The notes under the pieces are model-generated. The model was not told the origin of the DNA. It made no database searches and saw only the letters and a list, made by a program, of their open reading frames with translations. Positions 11,080-21,667 of a stretch of DNA of 64,000 bases are shown here, piece by piece. Origin of the DNA: Harmothoe impar (Eukaryota; Annelida; Polychaeta; Phyllodocida; Polynoidae); contig OX381710.1 in the NCBI GenBank assembly GCA_947462335.1, positions 992,001 through 1,056,000 of the forward strand, in the 5' to 3' direction. The first letter of the stretch is position 1; every line of letters begins with the position of its first letter. The translations under genes and the position numbers were made by a program.

Positions 11080-11210
11080 CATGGTGCATGTCGATGTCGC
11101 TTAATTATGCTCATATCTCATGTCGATTTTAAGAATTGTTCATGTCACCTGTCACTATGTTTTTCAAGCTTCATGTCAAATGTCACTAGGCTTCATCTCG
11201 AATTTAGTGG
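11080..11210 (+). repeat. CATGTC-rich subterminal repeat, left copy
   Basis: A degenerate unit of the form CATGTCGA, then TTTAAGAA, then CATGTCAC is repeated about three times. An inverted counterpart lies at 17,040-17,240. Related blocks occur in Element 2 (39,270-39,650 and 43,090-43,210) and outside the elements at about 27,570-27,730. Confidence 0.6.
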
Positions 11211-11330
11211 TCCACACTGCCGCTGCTGCTGCTGCTGTCGGTGCTGCTGCTTGTGCTGCTTGTGCTGCTCATGCAGCAGCTGCTGGCTGCTTGTGCTGCT
11301 GACGATGTCATGAGGGCTGCTGTTGACAGA

Positions 11331-11368
<38 letters not shown>

Positions 11369-11580
11369 ACGATGTCACGGATGCTGTTGACAGATGTTAC
11401 TGCTTGTGCTGCTCGTGCAGCTGCTGCTGAAGCCGCTGCCAGCTGCTTGTGCTGCTCGTGCAGCTGCTGCTGAAGCCGCTGCCAGCTGCTTGTGCTGCAC
11501 GTGCAGCTGCTGCTGAAGCCGCTGCTAGATGCTGCTGCTTGTGCTGCACGAGACTGAGTAGCCGCTATTCGGCGTTTCAC
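11210..11580 (-). pseudogene. alanine-rich gene remnant, Element 1
   Basis: GCT/GCA-rich sequence with a repeat of about 42 bp in three copies. One minus-strand frame reads alanine-rich stretches such as LAAASAAAARAAQAA, resembling the alanine-rich gene of Element 2. Its position and orientation next to the TIR match Element 2 once that element is turned around. The frame is not continuous, so I call it a remnant. A simple-sequence expansion is the alternative. Confidence 0.45.
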
Positions 11581-11889
11581 TCCTTATGTACCCTGTCCTA
11601 GATAATCCTCTTAAAATGGCTGAAAAGACTCTCTCAGCACAGAGACTCTACTCAATGTAAGAGATCTGTTAAGTAAGTTTTCACATGCCGCCTGACTACT
11701 GCGGGAGGGTTTAGACTTAAGCAGCTTAGTGCACACACGTGTCTGTTAGAAAAGCTACCTGCACACCTGCCTTCCTTTTTCACTAGTATTTACCCCCTGC
11801 CGACTTATAAGGCACCTATACACACCTTCTTGCTTCTAGAGCTAAGCTGACTGGCAGCTATTTTAAAAGAGAATACCCGTTACCTGTAT

Positions 11890-12356
11890 AACGGATAAGG
11901 GGGTTATGAGATTAGCGTGTGTATACAAAAAAAACAAAAAAAAAGCTACAGGGGGCGCGTGTCTGTCTGTGAGGTAGAGACCGTGTGGTAAGCGACTCAA
12001 GTGTAAAACAAAAGCACCTCCTCTTGCCGCAGTGAGTGGTGTGGACGGCGGCTGGCTAGTTGAATTTAAGCGTCAGCTTAAAAGATAATCCGTTCACGGG
12101 CTGGCGCGTCACACCTGGCGTTAATCACCCCCTGTAGTCTTTGTATACACAGGTGACTCGGCTTTATCTCTTCACCAGCTATAATCCCATATACATGTAG
12201 CGCACGTTACACTCGTTATCTCTCTTTTCATGCTGATGGATTAGGGGTGGAAGGGTTCAGGTGAAAAGCGATTTGATTCTCTCTGGAAGAGGGTGGGGCT
12301 CTAGGTGAAAACAAGCTTAGAACATCCAGATTAGCTGCTCTCTCAGCTATATAAAG
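11890..12356 (+). promoter_or_regulatory. repeated upstream modules and TATA box, Element 1
   Basis: TATATAAAG at 12348-12356, followed by GAGCCTC, is preceded by module motifs shared with Elements 2 and 3: GTGTATACA, CTACAGGGGGCG (and its inverse CCCCCTGTAG), GGCTGGCGCGTCACACCT and GGTGAAAAC. Element 2 carries the same TATA context on the opposite strand (44468-44476). Conservation of both the core box and the modules in two elements supports a real promoter. Confidence 0.6.
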
Positions 12357-12379
12357 AGCCTCATTTTTTCTAATCTCTG

Positions 12380-13260
12380 CCCACTTCGTCTTGTTGTACA
12401 CTATCAGTCACGAGGCAGACGCTGGAAGTAGCAGATGTTTGCAGTATGGTTTATACAGAGGTTACCTGCTAATAGGATTTTGTCAGAATAGGGTGAGTTG
12501 CTATTAAAATGAACATTTAAATGGGTTGTTAATATGGTATCTGATGTTAATGAGCTAACACCTAACATTGAGGATTATGACCTCCCAGAGGGGCGTCTCG
12601 CCAAATTCTCCAGTCTTGACTATAGTCTTAACTGTCTAAAGACTGTGGAGCACGTTAATGGGTGGTCTCCTTACTAATTTCACTTGACCAGGCCGGCAGG
12701 GTCAACTAGGCTAGGTAATTACAACCACAAGGGCGGCTACTCAACATGCAAGTAGACCTACTACTACGAGATTGTCTTTTGACCACTCTGCCGCCGCCTG
12801 CTGGTCTGGCGATTACATGCTCTAGTATAGTTCTCCGCTCTTTTCGTCAGATGACGCCACAATAGGGTTTTTGTACATTTCCACGATACTCGCGAACATT
12901 TTAAACGCATAATGACCTATAATAAGCAACAAAGCACACTTCTAATATATTGAATATAAGAAACATGTCAACGTTGTGTATTTCTGATAGAATGAGGCAG
13001 ATTCTTTGAAATATCAACTAAACTATAGTGAGATTGAAAATACTACACCATATCTAAAGCGATATAAAAGCTATATAAAGTCAGAACCTCTGACGGATCG
13101 GTAGGATCACTCAACCATTCGTCCTCGAAAGCAACACAGGGTTCCCGTCCAACAGGACTTTGAGCCTTGACGCTTTTGAGGAGGTTTGATCTCATGCTGC
13201 TTAACATGTGGTGTAATTAATCAACACCGCGGCCCCTCTTTAGGGGCCACACAATAAACA
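12380..13260 (+). ncRNA. candidate element-encoded transcript, Element 1
   Basis: The segment lies downstream of the TATA box at 12,348. It is conserved, notably at 12,360-12,480 and 12,835-13,265, with the minus strand of Element 2 (43,563-44,440), but has no conserved ORF. It ends in a stem-loop GGCCCCT-CTTT-AGGGGCC (13231-13248) five bases before AATAAA (13253-13258). The function is unknown. A long-lost coding gene is the alternative. Confidence 0.45.
12665..12835 (+). repeat. approximately 170-bp direct repeat, first copy
   Basis: Shares phrases such as CACTTGACCAGGC and GTAGACCTACTACTACG with 14,757-14,925 in the same orientation. The two copies flank the nested hAT-like MITE region. 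Confidence 0.75.
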
Positions 13261-13633
13261 AAGAATAAAAAAGGGTAGGACTTAGGTTTAAAGTGAATCT
13301 CCCAGGATTTTGGCGAGGTCGACAAAGGAGTAGATAACAGATTAAACTGCAGGAGACTATACGCAAACCTTGATACTCTCAGAGGGGGAGCTCCATATTG
13401 CGGACCTGTGGTCAGATCTATCACCTCCAGGAGGCAAGCTGCATGTCGTAAATGTCCACCACAGACATTGGGATATATTGTTAATCCTACTCCAGGGTCT
13501 CCATAATTAGACCCTGAATCTGTTGTTAAACGGGTGTGAGGTGATGGTAACTAATACTTATGAGATGGAGCTCTTACGAGACATAAGCACCACCCAGCGC
13601 GGGGCTCGCCTTGAGATGGGAAATTCACTACAG

Positions 13634-14559
13634 TAGGGTGGCCGGAGCATTTTTGAAAATAAACTAGACACACATGTATTATGTATGTCTAGAATGTCTC
13701 AATATTCGCATTTAACAAATTAGCACTGTTATATTGATAGAGTAACTAGGTAACTAACTGTAGCTGATTACATATACCTCACTCCTCAAACCTTTCTGAC
13801 AGATCTGAAGATCTGTATAGAGAAGACATGCCATACCCATGGCTTACTTATAGCTCTGCCATGCTATAGTGGCTATTGGGAGAACTAAGATTTCTCTATC
13901 TAACTGTATGACAGAAGGTGTCCTCTAGTGTTATTTATATGATTTTAATACTTGAGATTGGGGTCTGAGGTCCTCATATGACCCCCAGCAGATGCTCTGA
14001 CGCTGGCTAGCGGTAGATTGTATCATTTCCATTCAAAATGCATTATTTTAACTTGATTTATCTCTATATTCAGTAATTTACCGTAAACTACCAATTAAAG
14101 ATTTTCTATAAAAAAAATAAAAAATGAGCCCTGAAAATGCGCAATTTAGGTGGCTTATCTCAAAAAAGATAACAATATCCTAAGTAGTTATAGGACCCTC
14201 CATGGGATAGCTGCATTCAAGATGCTTCAAACAGAAAAGGAATCTCGTTGATACATGGATTTGCCATCAGCCAGTGCAAATTCTCCCAAAGGTCAGGTTA
14301 AAGAGATTTCCCAGTTATGAGCTTAAAGGAGACTCAAAACCTCAGGTCTGTCAACATTGCCCCTGAATTACATTATGTAATACAGTTTATAATGCATTAT
14401 CCAGCCTGTATAGGATGGACCCATTCAGGATCTGTTGATAACAAATTACTAGAAGTGTCTATCTGCTTTGAATCGAAAATGATGGCATATCATAAAAGGG
14501 TCATTTAACATAGGATCAGATACACACTGGGCCCTCACGCCGACCCTCCGGCCACCCTA
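13634..14559. mobile_element. nested hAT-like MITE, 926 bp
   Basis: Starts TAGGGTGGCCGGAG and ends CTCCGGCCACCCTA, with flanking ACTACAG on both sides (13627-13633 and 14560-14566). No transposase ORF. The 7-bp visible duplication, possibly 8 with one mismatch, fits the hAT superfamily. Confidence 0.8.
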
Positions 14560-14756
14560 ACTACAGCATTATCTGTCGTTGAAAATGGTGCTCGTGTAGA
14601 GTCGGGATGATGTACCAAAAGAGTGTTTTATACACAATGATATCCTTGTACAAATGCGTATACCTAGTAGGCAGCGTCTTATCATCAAATCTAAGAGGGT
14701 GCTATAGTTTTATTATACTTTTATAGACCATTTTTTAAATCCGAGCTTAGCTTAGT

Positions 14757-14925
14757 TCATAGTCTCCTTACCAATTTTTACTTGACCAGGCTGGCAGAGC
14801 CAACTAGTCTAGGTAATTATAACCACAAAGGCGGCTACTCAAGATCCAAGTAGACCTACTACTACGTGATTGTCTTTTTGGCCCCTCTGCCGCCTAGTTA
14901 TTACATCCTCCAGTCTAGCTCGCCA
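14757..14925 (+). repeat. approximately 170-bp direct repeat, second copy
   Basis: Second copy of the repeat at 12,665-12,835. Immediately downstream, a further phrase (CATAGATTCGATCACCATCA, around 14,990-15,070) is repeated again at about 17,810-17,880. Confidence 0.75.
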
Positions 14926-16600
14926 CACCCTTTGAGCAGCACCATTGCCTCGGTAAAAGTGTAGGGTGTGTGCTTTCCACCTTCAGGCATCCATAGATTC
15001 GATCACCATCACCCCCCTTGAAATGACCTCAGCTGTTAATTAGGGCGTAAAGCAGCCCAACAACCAACCAAGTCCCTGTCAAAAGATGTGAATAACGCTG
15101 TAGTCTGCCCGTTTCTGTGATCCAATATGAACCCTTCCTAATAGCACCCCCACTGATGCATTGCATAAAAATAGCCCCCCTGACCTCATTTCTTGAGCTA
15201 TAAAAAACACAAACCCCTCATTTTAATCACAATATCATGGCAGTCAACATGAATGGAACCATTAGTGGAGAAAGATAAGAGTCTCTGTTTTCTGTAGCCT
15301 ACAATATTATGGTGACATTCTTCATGTCAAAATGTAATAAATAAATATGAGTTGTTAAAACTTGTTACCATGGGGATGTTGGTAATTGTGTTCTTGAAGA
15401 CGTATGTGAAATCCAGATGTATGTGCCTCTGCCCAATGATGTCCCTAGCCATTTTAAGTTAACCTGTTCTGTCTGAGTTAGAAGGGTGCCTAGGAGGGCT
15501 AGAGCTACAGAACCCCTAACTGCTGTGAAAGTGCCCCTCTCCTGCCTAGATCACAGAAATGGGAAATATGTTCAGTTGCATTCACCATGATATTTCTGGA
15601 TCTAGGCAGGATAGAAACTCCTGATCTTTTACAGATCTGAAAAGCTCTCATAGGGATCTATACTAATGGAACCAATATGTATTTTTTAACTCATTTTTCA
15701 AAAATTTATCAAACTCCCTACCTTAGCGCCCCTATAAATAGGGTTAAGTACCTGTCCGACCCCTCTGCCACTGCTGCTGGAGGAGTACCGAGAACTACCC
15801 TCTTTTTTAGAAAACTAAGTAAAAATTATCCTTCTTCATGTCCAGTTACATACAATGTCGATCAATTTGACACTGTAGCAGCCTGTCTCCATATCTGTAT
15901 CCTGCATAAATGCACAATACACGGTTCTGCACGCACTTAAACCAAGGCTAACATGGTTGACCTATATAGATGTGATACTCTCGTTTTCGGGGCTAGTAGA
16001 AATTAGGCGTCTAATACGGACGTTCTGGGTTCGAACCCTCACTAAGTTTTAGTCAAGACGTCTAGCCACGTCGCCTAAGGCGACGAAAGCGCGTCAAGGC
16101 GTTTACAGGGTTCGAACCCGTGAGCTGCTCCTTGGGGCTACAAAAAACGCTTAGACCTTGAAATCCCATAGGGAAAAAATTTTGGGTTTTTGGACTTTAG
16201 GCCTTAATTTGAGGGTGATCCCGGGCTGATAGAAAAATAATTCTTGGACGAGCGGATAGCTCTGGATCTCTTTTATCTAAAACAGCGAAAAATTGATTAT
16301 GGTTTCGCCGCAATTCATCCGACGGGGGGTAATCAGCCCCCCCCTCTGCCAATCATGGCAGTGAATCTAGACGACCGCGCAATCACTCGCGGCCGTCGCG
16401 ACGAACCGACTGAAGACCTCGGCATCTTAGTATGATTCGTGTGACCTACTTAGAGGCTCACACGGTGGGGGTGTGTCCGGCGTTCGGCGCGCTGATTGGC
16501 TACTGGTGGGAGGCGCTGTGCCGCGTCAAGAACTTCACCTATTTGGGACGGCTGTTAAAGGCGCACTGAGTTGAGGTGCACCTTTAAGCAAGAGCGCGAT
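14926..16600. other. Element 1 interior without recognised gene
   Basis: No long or conserved ORF. Two copies of the 12-bp palindrome GGGTTCGAACCC (16027-16038 and 16108-16119), which matches the tRNA T-arm/B box, lie 81 bp apart. I could not fold a complete tRNA around either. Confidence 0.4.
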
Positions 16601-16609
16601 CTGAGGGGA

Positions 16610-16818
16610 GTTCATTAGGCTAGGGAGGCGCGCGCTTTTGGCGAGCGGCGCGCGCCATTTGGCATACCTCCACCATAGGAGGTGTGCCTAGGCGCGCGCC
16701 CAATATTGCCTAATGAACACACGGCAGGCCTAGTCTTGCGGACCCCTGTTTGGAGAGTGTAGCGGGCGGCTATGTCGCGCTCTCCAACCACAGTCTTAAC
16801 AGTGGTCCGCAAGACTAG
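16610..16818. other. GC-rich block of nested perfect stems
   Basis: Stems seen: GTTCATTAGGC with GCCTAATGAAC enclosing a GCGCGC-rich segment; CTAGTCTTGCGGACC (16730-16744) with its exact complement at 16804-16818. Within the latter lie TGGAGAG..CTCTCCA and CCAC..GTGG hairpins, giving a three-way-junction layout. This looks like a structured RNA or cruciform DNA. No family recognised. Confidence 0.55.
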
Positions 16819-17039
16819 AGTGCAAGACGCGTGCACACACAGACCGAACAGACACACACAGACCCACACACCCACACACCCCTATCAGTGAGGCGTCTAG
16901 CAGATTTGGGAGAGGTGACCAGGGAGGTGCTCTCGGCTAGCGGCCACTAATTAGCTGTTTAGATAAGGCACAGAAACAAGGGTGATGACAGACTATGTGG
17001 TCAAGCAGCCAACATGCCCTGACACTTGATAATGGGTGT

Positions 17040-17240
17040 GGACCACCAAATTCGACATGGCGACATGGCCATTTCTTATAATCGACAAACGACATGAGGC
17101 CTAATGACAAGTGACATGAGGCCCAAAAATCATAGTGACAGGCGACATGAGCAATTCTTAAAATAGACATGGGATATGAGCATTATTAAGTGACATTGAC
17201 ATGTGACATGGCCATTTTCTAAGATCGACATTCGACATGG
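17040..17240 (-). repeat. CATGTC-rich subterminal repeat, right copy
   Basis: Reverse-complement counterpart of 11,080-11,210, built from alternating GACATGAG, CGACATGG and TTCTTA phrases. The pair forms an inner inverted repeat about 6 kb apart within Element 1. Confidence 0.6.
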
Positions 17241-17596
17241 AGACCCCCCATCCAGAGCCCCTTGATAGATGACAGCTGTTGTGTGTAAGAAAAGCGTATG
17301 CCTCACAATCAAAGATGATAAAAGGCTTCATTAATTTGATGAAATTCTAAAATAGATATATTATTCATGTTCTGTGTTCCACAGAGGTAAATTAATTAAG
17401 CCTCAACTCTTTCTAGAAGCAGTAATACAAAAATGTATAACATGATAACGTTGTATCAAACATTTTCTTATATACTGGCTTCTGGTAGGAGTTGAATCAT
17501 AAATAAAGTACCTATGTGAAGCACATGACATGCATGTCATGCTTATTAAAGAATAACATCAATTCAATCAGGTATTCAAATATTTTGGGTTTGCAG

Positions 17597-17728
17597 GCAC
17601 AGTTAGAAGGGGTAAGGTTAGTGGTGGTATCTGACCAGGATGTATCAGATTACTACAAACTGCCCCTGACCCCTTCCACCACCACCACTGGTCACCGGCT
17701 GTCTGGGGCTCCCGTGGTCAGTGGATAA
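17597..17728 (+). CDS. candidate terminal exon captured in Element 1
   Basis: After an acceptor-like GGGTTTGCAG there are exactly 44 codons ending in TAA. The 43 residues begin AQLEGVRLVVVSDQDVSDYY and end in a threonine-rich tail. Codon structure and acceptor suggest an exon. I do not recognise the protein and see no partner exon. Chance is possible. Confidence 0.25.
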   Translation, partial: AQLEGVRLVVVSDQDVSDYYKLPLTPSTTTTGHRLSGAPVVSG

Positions 17729-18660
17729 ATTCTATCCACTCTGAATCTGCTAGACGTCTCTCTGCTATGTAGTGTGGGATGTAAAAGAAACCCTTGTCTC
17801 GGTAAAAGGGCCATAGATTCGATCACCATCACCGCCCTTGAAATGACCATAGCTGTTAACTAAGGCGTAAAGCAACCCACACACCCACACACCCACACAC
17901 CCACACATTTTTCTGTATGAGCCTTCAGACCTGAAGCTGCTCAGTGTACGGGACTAGGTTTTGTCATAGGCCCTACGGACGCTACTCAAGGGGGAATAAG
18001 AGAGCTGTCTCACCATGACATGGGCTGGCTGTAGTTTTTTATGTTTCGGTACCTACAACCAAACAGCCAGTACCCACCCCAGGGCTTCATGTCGCACGCG
18101 GGAAAAGTATAACGGTGGCGCCAACTGTCGGAATAGCGGGTACACTACGTCAGTAGTTCTTTTGTTCTCCGCTGAGTGACTGGGCGAAATGTAGTCGGTA
18201 GCTCTATTTTCTGTGCACTGTTCTGTTCATTTTCTACACTTAACGCTTAAATAGACCGCGTGTTTGTACAAGCTAGCCGTTTTTATCAGTGCAAAAATTA
18301 AATAAGCATCGGATAGAACAATAAAAAAATGAGAAAGTAATCCAGCACTTAGTATAAGGCACCAGTTTTATCATGAGACACCGAAAGTCTGGTTTTTTTA
18401 AGGTGGATAAGACAGTCGACTGAGAGCTCCAAACTAACCAAAAACGTACCAGAGGGAGAACGTACCCGACAGGGCAGGGGCCTTCTACACCCCGGCTCTG
18501 ATGAGCAAGCGAGGGCCTATTCCTCTTTTGAGGTGGGCCCAAAATTGAACAAAAGAATAAACTCAAAAAAAAGCCTTAAGATTGAAAGAGTTGTAGATAC
18601 TGATTTTAACGAGGAAGTCCCATTCATTAGTTTACAAATAGTCAGTGTAAGTACGCCCAT
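17729..18660. other. Element 1 interior without recognised gene
   Basis: Contains a short CCACACA repeat (about 17,878-17,908) and otherwise unique sequence. A minus-strand ORF of 97 codons (18273-18566) has no recognisable domain and is not counted as a gene. Confidence 0.4.
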
Positions 18661-19355
18661 GTATAGGAGAGAGACCTTGCTTATTTCTTATAAAGTTGTA
18701 AGATAGTCACATCATGATGCACATCATCATAAACGCAATCATGATACATTTCATTGTAAGTAGACGAACCAGTAGACTCGCCTCTCTGCCCTCTAAAAGA
18801 GAGGGCAGAGAAGCGAGTCTCACTCTTAAAAAACCCTTCCCCTCCCCCCCTCCCCCCCTCCCCCCCCATGCATCTTAAAGAGTGCCCCCCAGAGTGCCCC
18901 TCCCTCCCCTAAAAAAAAGAGCCGCATTTTTAAATTATTTTTTAGCAAGCTTTCAGCTTGCTTTTTTTCTTTTTTAAAATTTATTTATCCATAAAAATCT
19001 CAAGTGACTTATTTTGAAATTCGCGCCAACCTAGTAGTCACGTGACCCCCTTAAGTAGGTCACTTCCAGTCACGTGACCTATTTGAATTTCCCGCCAACA
19101 TGGTGGTCACGTGACCCTCTTAAGTAGGTCACTTCCGGTCACGTGACCTATTTGAATTTCCCGCCCAAAGGTCACGTGACCGGAAGTAGGTCACTTCCGG
19201 TCACGTGACCTATTTGAATTTCCCGCCAAAAGGGAGGCCTCTCATTGGCTGCTTTTGAATTTCCCGCCAAAAGGGAGGCCTCTGATTGGCTGCAGGTCGA
19301 TTGAGTAATAAACAGTACTTAACTATAGTCCCGTTCCGATACATACTATACTACT
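18661..19355 (-). repeat. Element 1 right TIR
   Basis: This is the inverted copy of the left TIR, and contains one extra approximately 60-bp unit with E-box, ETS-like and E2F-type motifs. Five TTCCCGCC or TTCGCGCC sites lie between about 19,019 and 19,270. The tip is CTATACTACT followed by the duplication CACATA. Confidence 0.92.
18774..18820. other. Element 1 right TIR hairpin
   Basis: This is the inverted counterpart of the left hairpin, with the same AGACTCGC ends and loop region and next to the C-rich complement of the G tract. Confidence 0.85.
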
Positions 19356-19362
19356 CACATAA

Positions 19363-19475
19363 GGTTGGACATAGGTGGAATTCACTACCAGTGGGTCTTA
19401 GGTTACTCGATTCCCTTGAAGTGTTCAAATCTCTTCTACACACGAGTTTACGCGCAGACTGGAGGATTATAACCC
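19363..19475 (+). pseudogene. LINE ORF2 C-terminus remnant
   Basis: Reads GHRWNSLPVGLRLLDSLEVF followed by KSLL, like the W-N-x-L..F-K tail of many non-LTR retrotransposon ORF2 proteins. There is no polymerase domain upstream. A duplicate lies at about 34,696-34,810. Confidence 0.5.
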
Positions 19476-19731
19476 GCAGACAAACACCTGGTCTCTGCAT
19501 GATTGCGCCCACAGTGGTCATCATATCATGCACGTGGACATCCTGACATGAATGGTAGATGTACAGAGCATGTCTACTATAGACCAATGCAGCCAGACAG
19601 GGTGACCTTTTCATAAAAAAGTTGTGTTTACATTGGTTTTAGCAGAATCCTCATAACATTGTCATTTTCCCTGGTGCGCGCCCACTGTGCCCATCTAATG
19701 ACCCCTTGTCCCCTGCCTTTGTCCTTCCTAG

Positions 19732-19858
19732 GGGCAACAAGCTGGTCCCGGTCACTTATGTCAGGCTACTGGGGTTCTTGAGAAAGGCTGGCCTGGACCC
19801 CGAACGGGCGGGGATGCAGTCTCTTCATCCTGTCGGAGCGCTCTACATGTTGTTGTTA
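19732..19858 (+). pseudogene. possible tyrosine-recombinase fragment
   Basis: After an acceptor-like CCTTCCTAG it reads GNKLVPVTYVRLLGFLRKAG with LDPERAG following. This is reminiscent of the region before the catalytic H-x-x-R of DIRS/Crypton-type tyrosine recombinases. The catalytic part is not present. The segmental copy is at 35,064-35,190. Weak match. Confidence 0.3.
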
Positions 19859-20399
19859 TTTCGTTTATTTTTTATCCTGAGGAAGTACATAACCTTACAG
19901 ATTGTTTTTGTGTATTCCAGTCTAAGTTGAAGTGTGGTTTACTACAGTTGTATTCCCTGTGCAGAACTTGTATTGTATTTAAGACTTATACGCTAATCTA
20001 TTAGTTTAGCTGACACTCATTAAGTATTGAAGTTGCAAGACAGAAATACCATGGCCGCTGGTGATGGGTGGGCCTACAGGAGTGAAACAATAGTGGACAA
20101 GGCCAGTTAGGCTGGCTCACTGGAATATTCTGGACAGCACTATCTACTCACTATTGTTAACATTATCTAAATTACCATGTATGTTAAACAACATTATAGG
20201 TTCTGTATATCACTAAGAAGAGCCTGTATATGGGCGAGAGCCTGTAGAAGAAGTAGGAGAATAATACCAGTGGGCTAGCCAAACTGCCCTCGCCCACCAT
20301 TTTTCACTGTTGGCCATATTCCTGCACATGTTTACAGACAAAAAAAAAGATTTTGCCATCAATATGTTTGGGTGAAAGTGTTTAAATTATATACACAAT

Positions 20400-21084
20400 T
20401 TCTTCAGTGTATGGGTTGCGGTGAGCAGTGGGACCAGGTGATCATGCTGTCCTGGCCAGGTGACTTCAGTAGGGGGACCCTGAATCGGGCTCCCCCTGTG
20501 TTAGTGGGGACCTTCATGATGAGGGCATGAAGGAGTAGAATAACTTCATCGGGAGCCTTCCATAATACCAATGGGCACACTGGATTCGTAAAAGGCGACA
20601 AAACTTGAGGGGTCTTTTGCCTTACTGCTGTGATCAGTCACGTAAGCTGTTTGGCAACCGCTGCCTATATGCACGGACCCGGGCCTTCTTGCTGGTGGTC
20701 TGGCATGGGATTCCTCCTCAGTGAACCACGTCTGAGATATCAAAGGCCGTGGTTTGCTGGCCCTGCCTACTATGGTACTAGCCCAGGTAGGTAGGAACAG
20801 GCAAATAAAAGAACACTTGCTATCCTTCGAAAAAGAGTAGGGGAGGTGCCCCGGTAGCGGTTTTCTCCCTCACCTCATAGATGCGGTCATTCATTTCATA
20901 GATTCGATCATCCATAGATGCAGTCACTGCTGTATTGGGCAAGCAGCATATACATACCTGTCCTACTACTGCAAGGCAGACTACCACTATTTGTTGATGA
21001 CTCCTTGCCAACTTGAGATGTCCCGTGAGGTACTTGATGTACGTCTGGACGTTAAACAAATCAATCAATCAATCAATCAATCAA
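20400..21084 (+). repeat. dispersed retroelement remnant with (AATC)n tail
   Basis: Non-coding stretch ending in GTACGTCTGGACGTTAAAC followed by about six AATC units, the look of a LINE/SINE 3' tail. Copy at 35,745-36,427. A sequence resembling its middle part occurs at about 29,500-29,590. Confidence 0.5.
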
Positions 21085-21667
21085 CCTGAATCGTGCTTTG
21101 CTTGGAATCAAATAGTCTTTAAAAGAATGATAAAACTATAGCACTATCTTAGATTTGATGATTACATATTGGCTTCTAGCTATACACATTGTGCAATGAT
21201 ATCATTGTGTATGGATGTTCTTTTTTTACCAAAAATAATAGCATGTGGCCTATTCAAGGGGGAGTATACCGTTTTCTGTGGGCACACTGGTGGCAGTCAG
21301 TACACTGGTGGATATCATTAGTACTCAATACTATACCACTGGCAGAGTGCAACTGCTGGTCACACCAGTGCAACTTGTCTAGACCAGAGGACTGCTGGAA
21401 AGGAACAACAAGCAAACTATTTGTTGGTAGCCTGAGCCTTCATACATGGGGTACTGATGCTGGGGAATACAGGCTCACAGGACTAGGATATACCTGAATG
21501 TGGTGAATTCTGTTTGGGGGATTCTAAATATAACTGGAGTGTTATATAAACTCAACAAGCCTGCCAGAGGCCAGATGGCTACCCCTTTAAAGGGCTAAAG
21601 TGTTGACCAGGGCATTATATGGTCTATGTATTTAACTGTGCAGCGCTATTCATTATACCAGAGTTAC

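Larger units (their letters stand above)
9894..19355. mobile_element. Element 1: non-autonomous Polinton-like TIR element
   Basis: This 9,462-bp element starts 5'-AGTAGTATAG and ends CTATACTACT-3'. It is flanked by perfect 6-bp duplications CACATA (9888-9893 and 19356-19361). The paralogous locus behind copy 2 (around 34,690-34,700) holds the uninterrupted target, which confirms insertion. TIRs are 630-695 bp. The interior has no polymerase, integrase or capsid gene. It has an alanine-rich gene remnant, promoter modules with a TATA box, a conserved presumably non-coding transcript, a nested hAT-like MITE and a foldback. A 6-bp duplication with AG..CT ends is the Polinton/Maverick signature, so mobilisation in trans is inferred. 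Confidence 0.88.

Noticed and set aside
11056..11580. Cysteine-rich, leucine-rich and glutamine-rich ORFs over the GCT repeats
   Set aside because: Frame shadows of a simple repeat. Only the alanine-rich frame is kept, as a remnant.
15990..16130. Pair of tRNA genes
   Set aside because: Only the T-arm motif matches. No complete cloverleaf or A box could be laid out on either strand.
20404..21068. Minus-strand ORFs in the segmental duplication
   Set aside because: Present in both duplicates but with no domain and broken differently. They lie in a decayed retroelement remnant.
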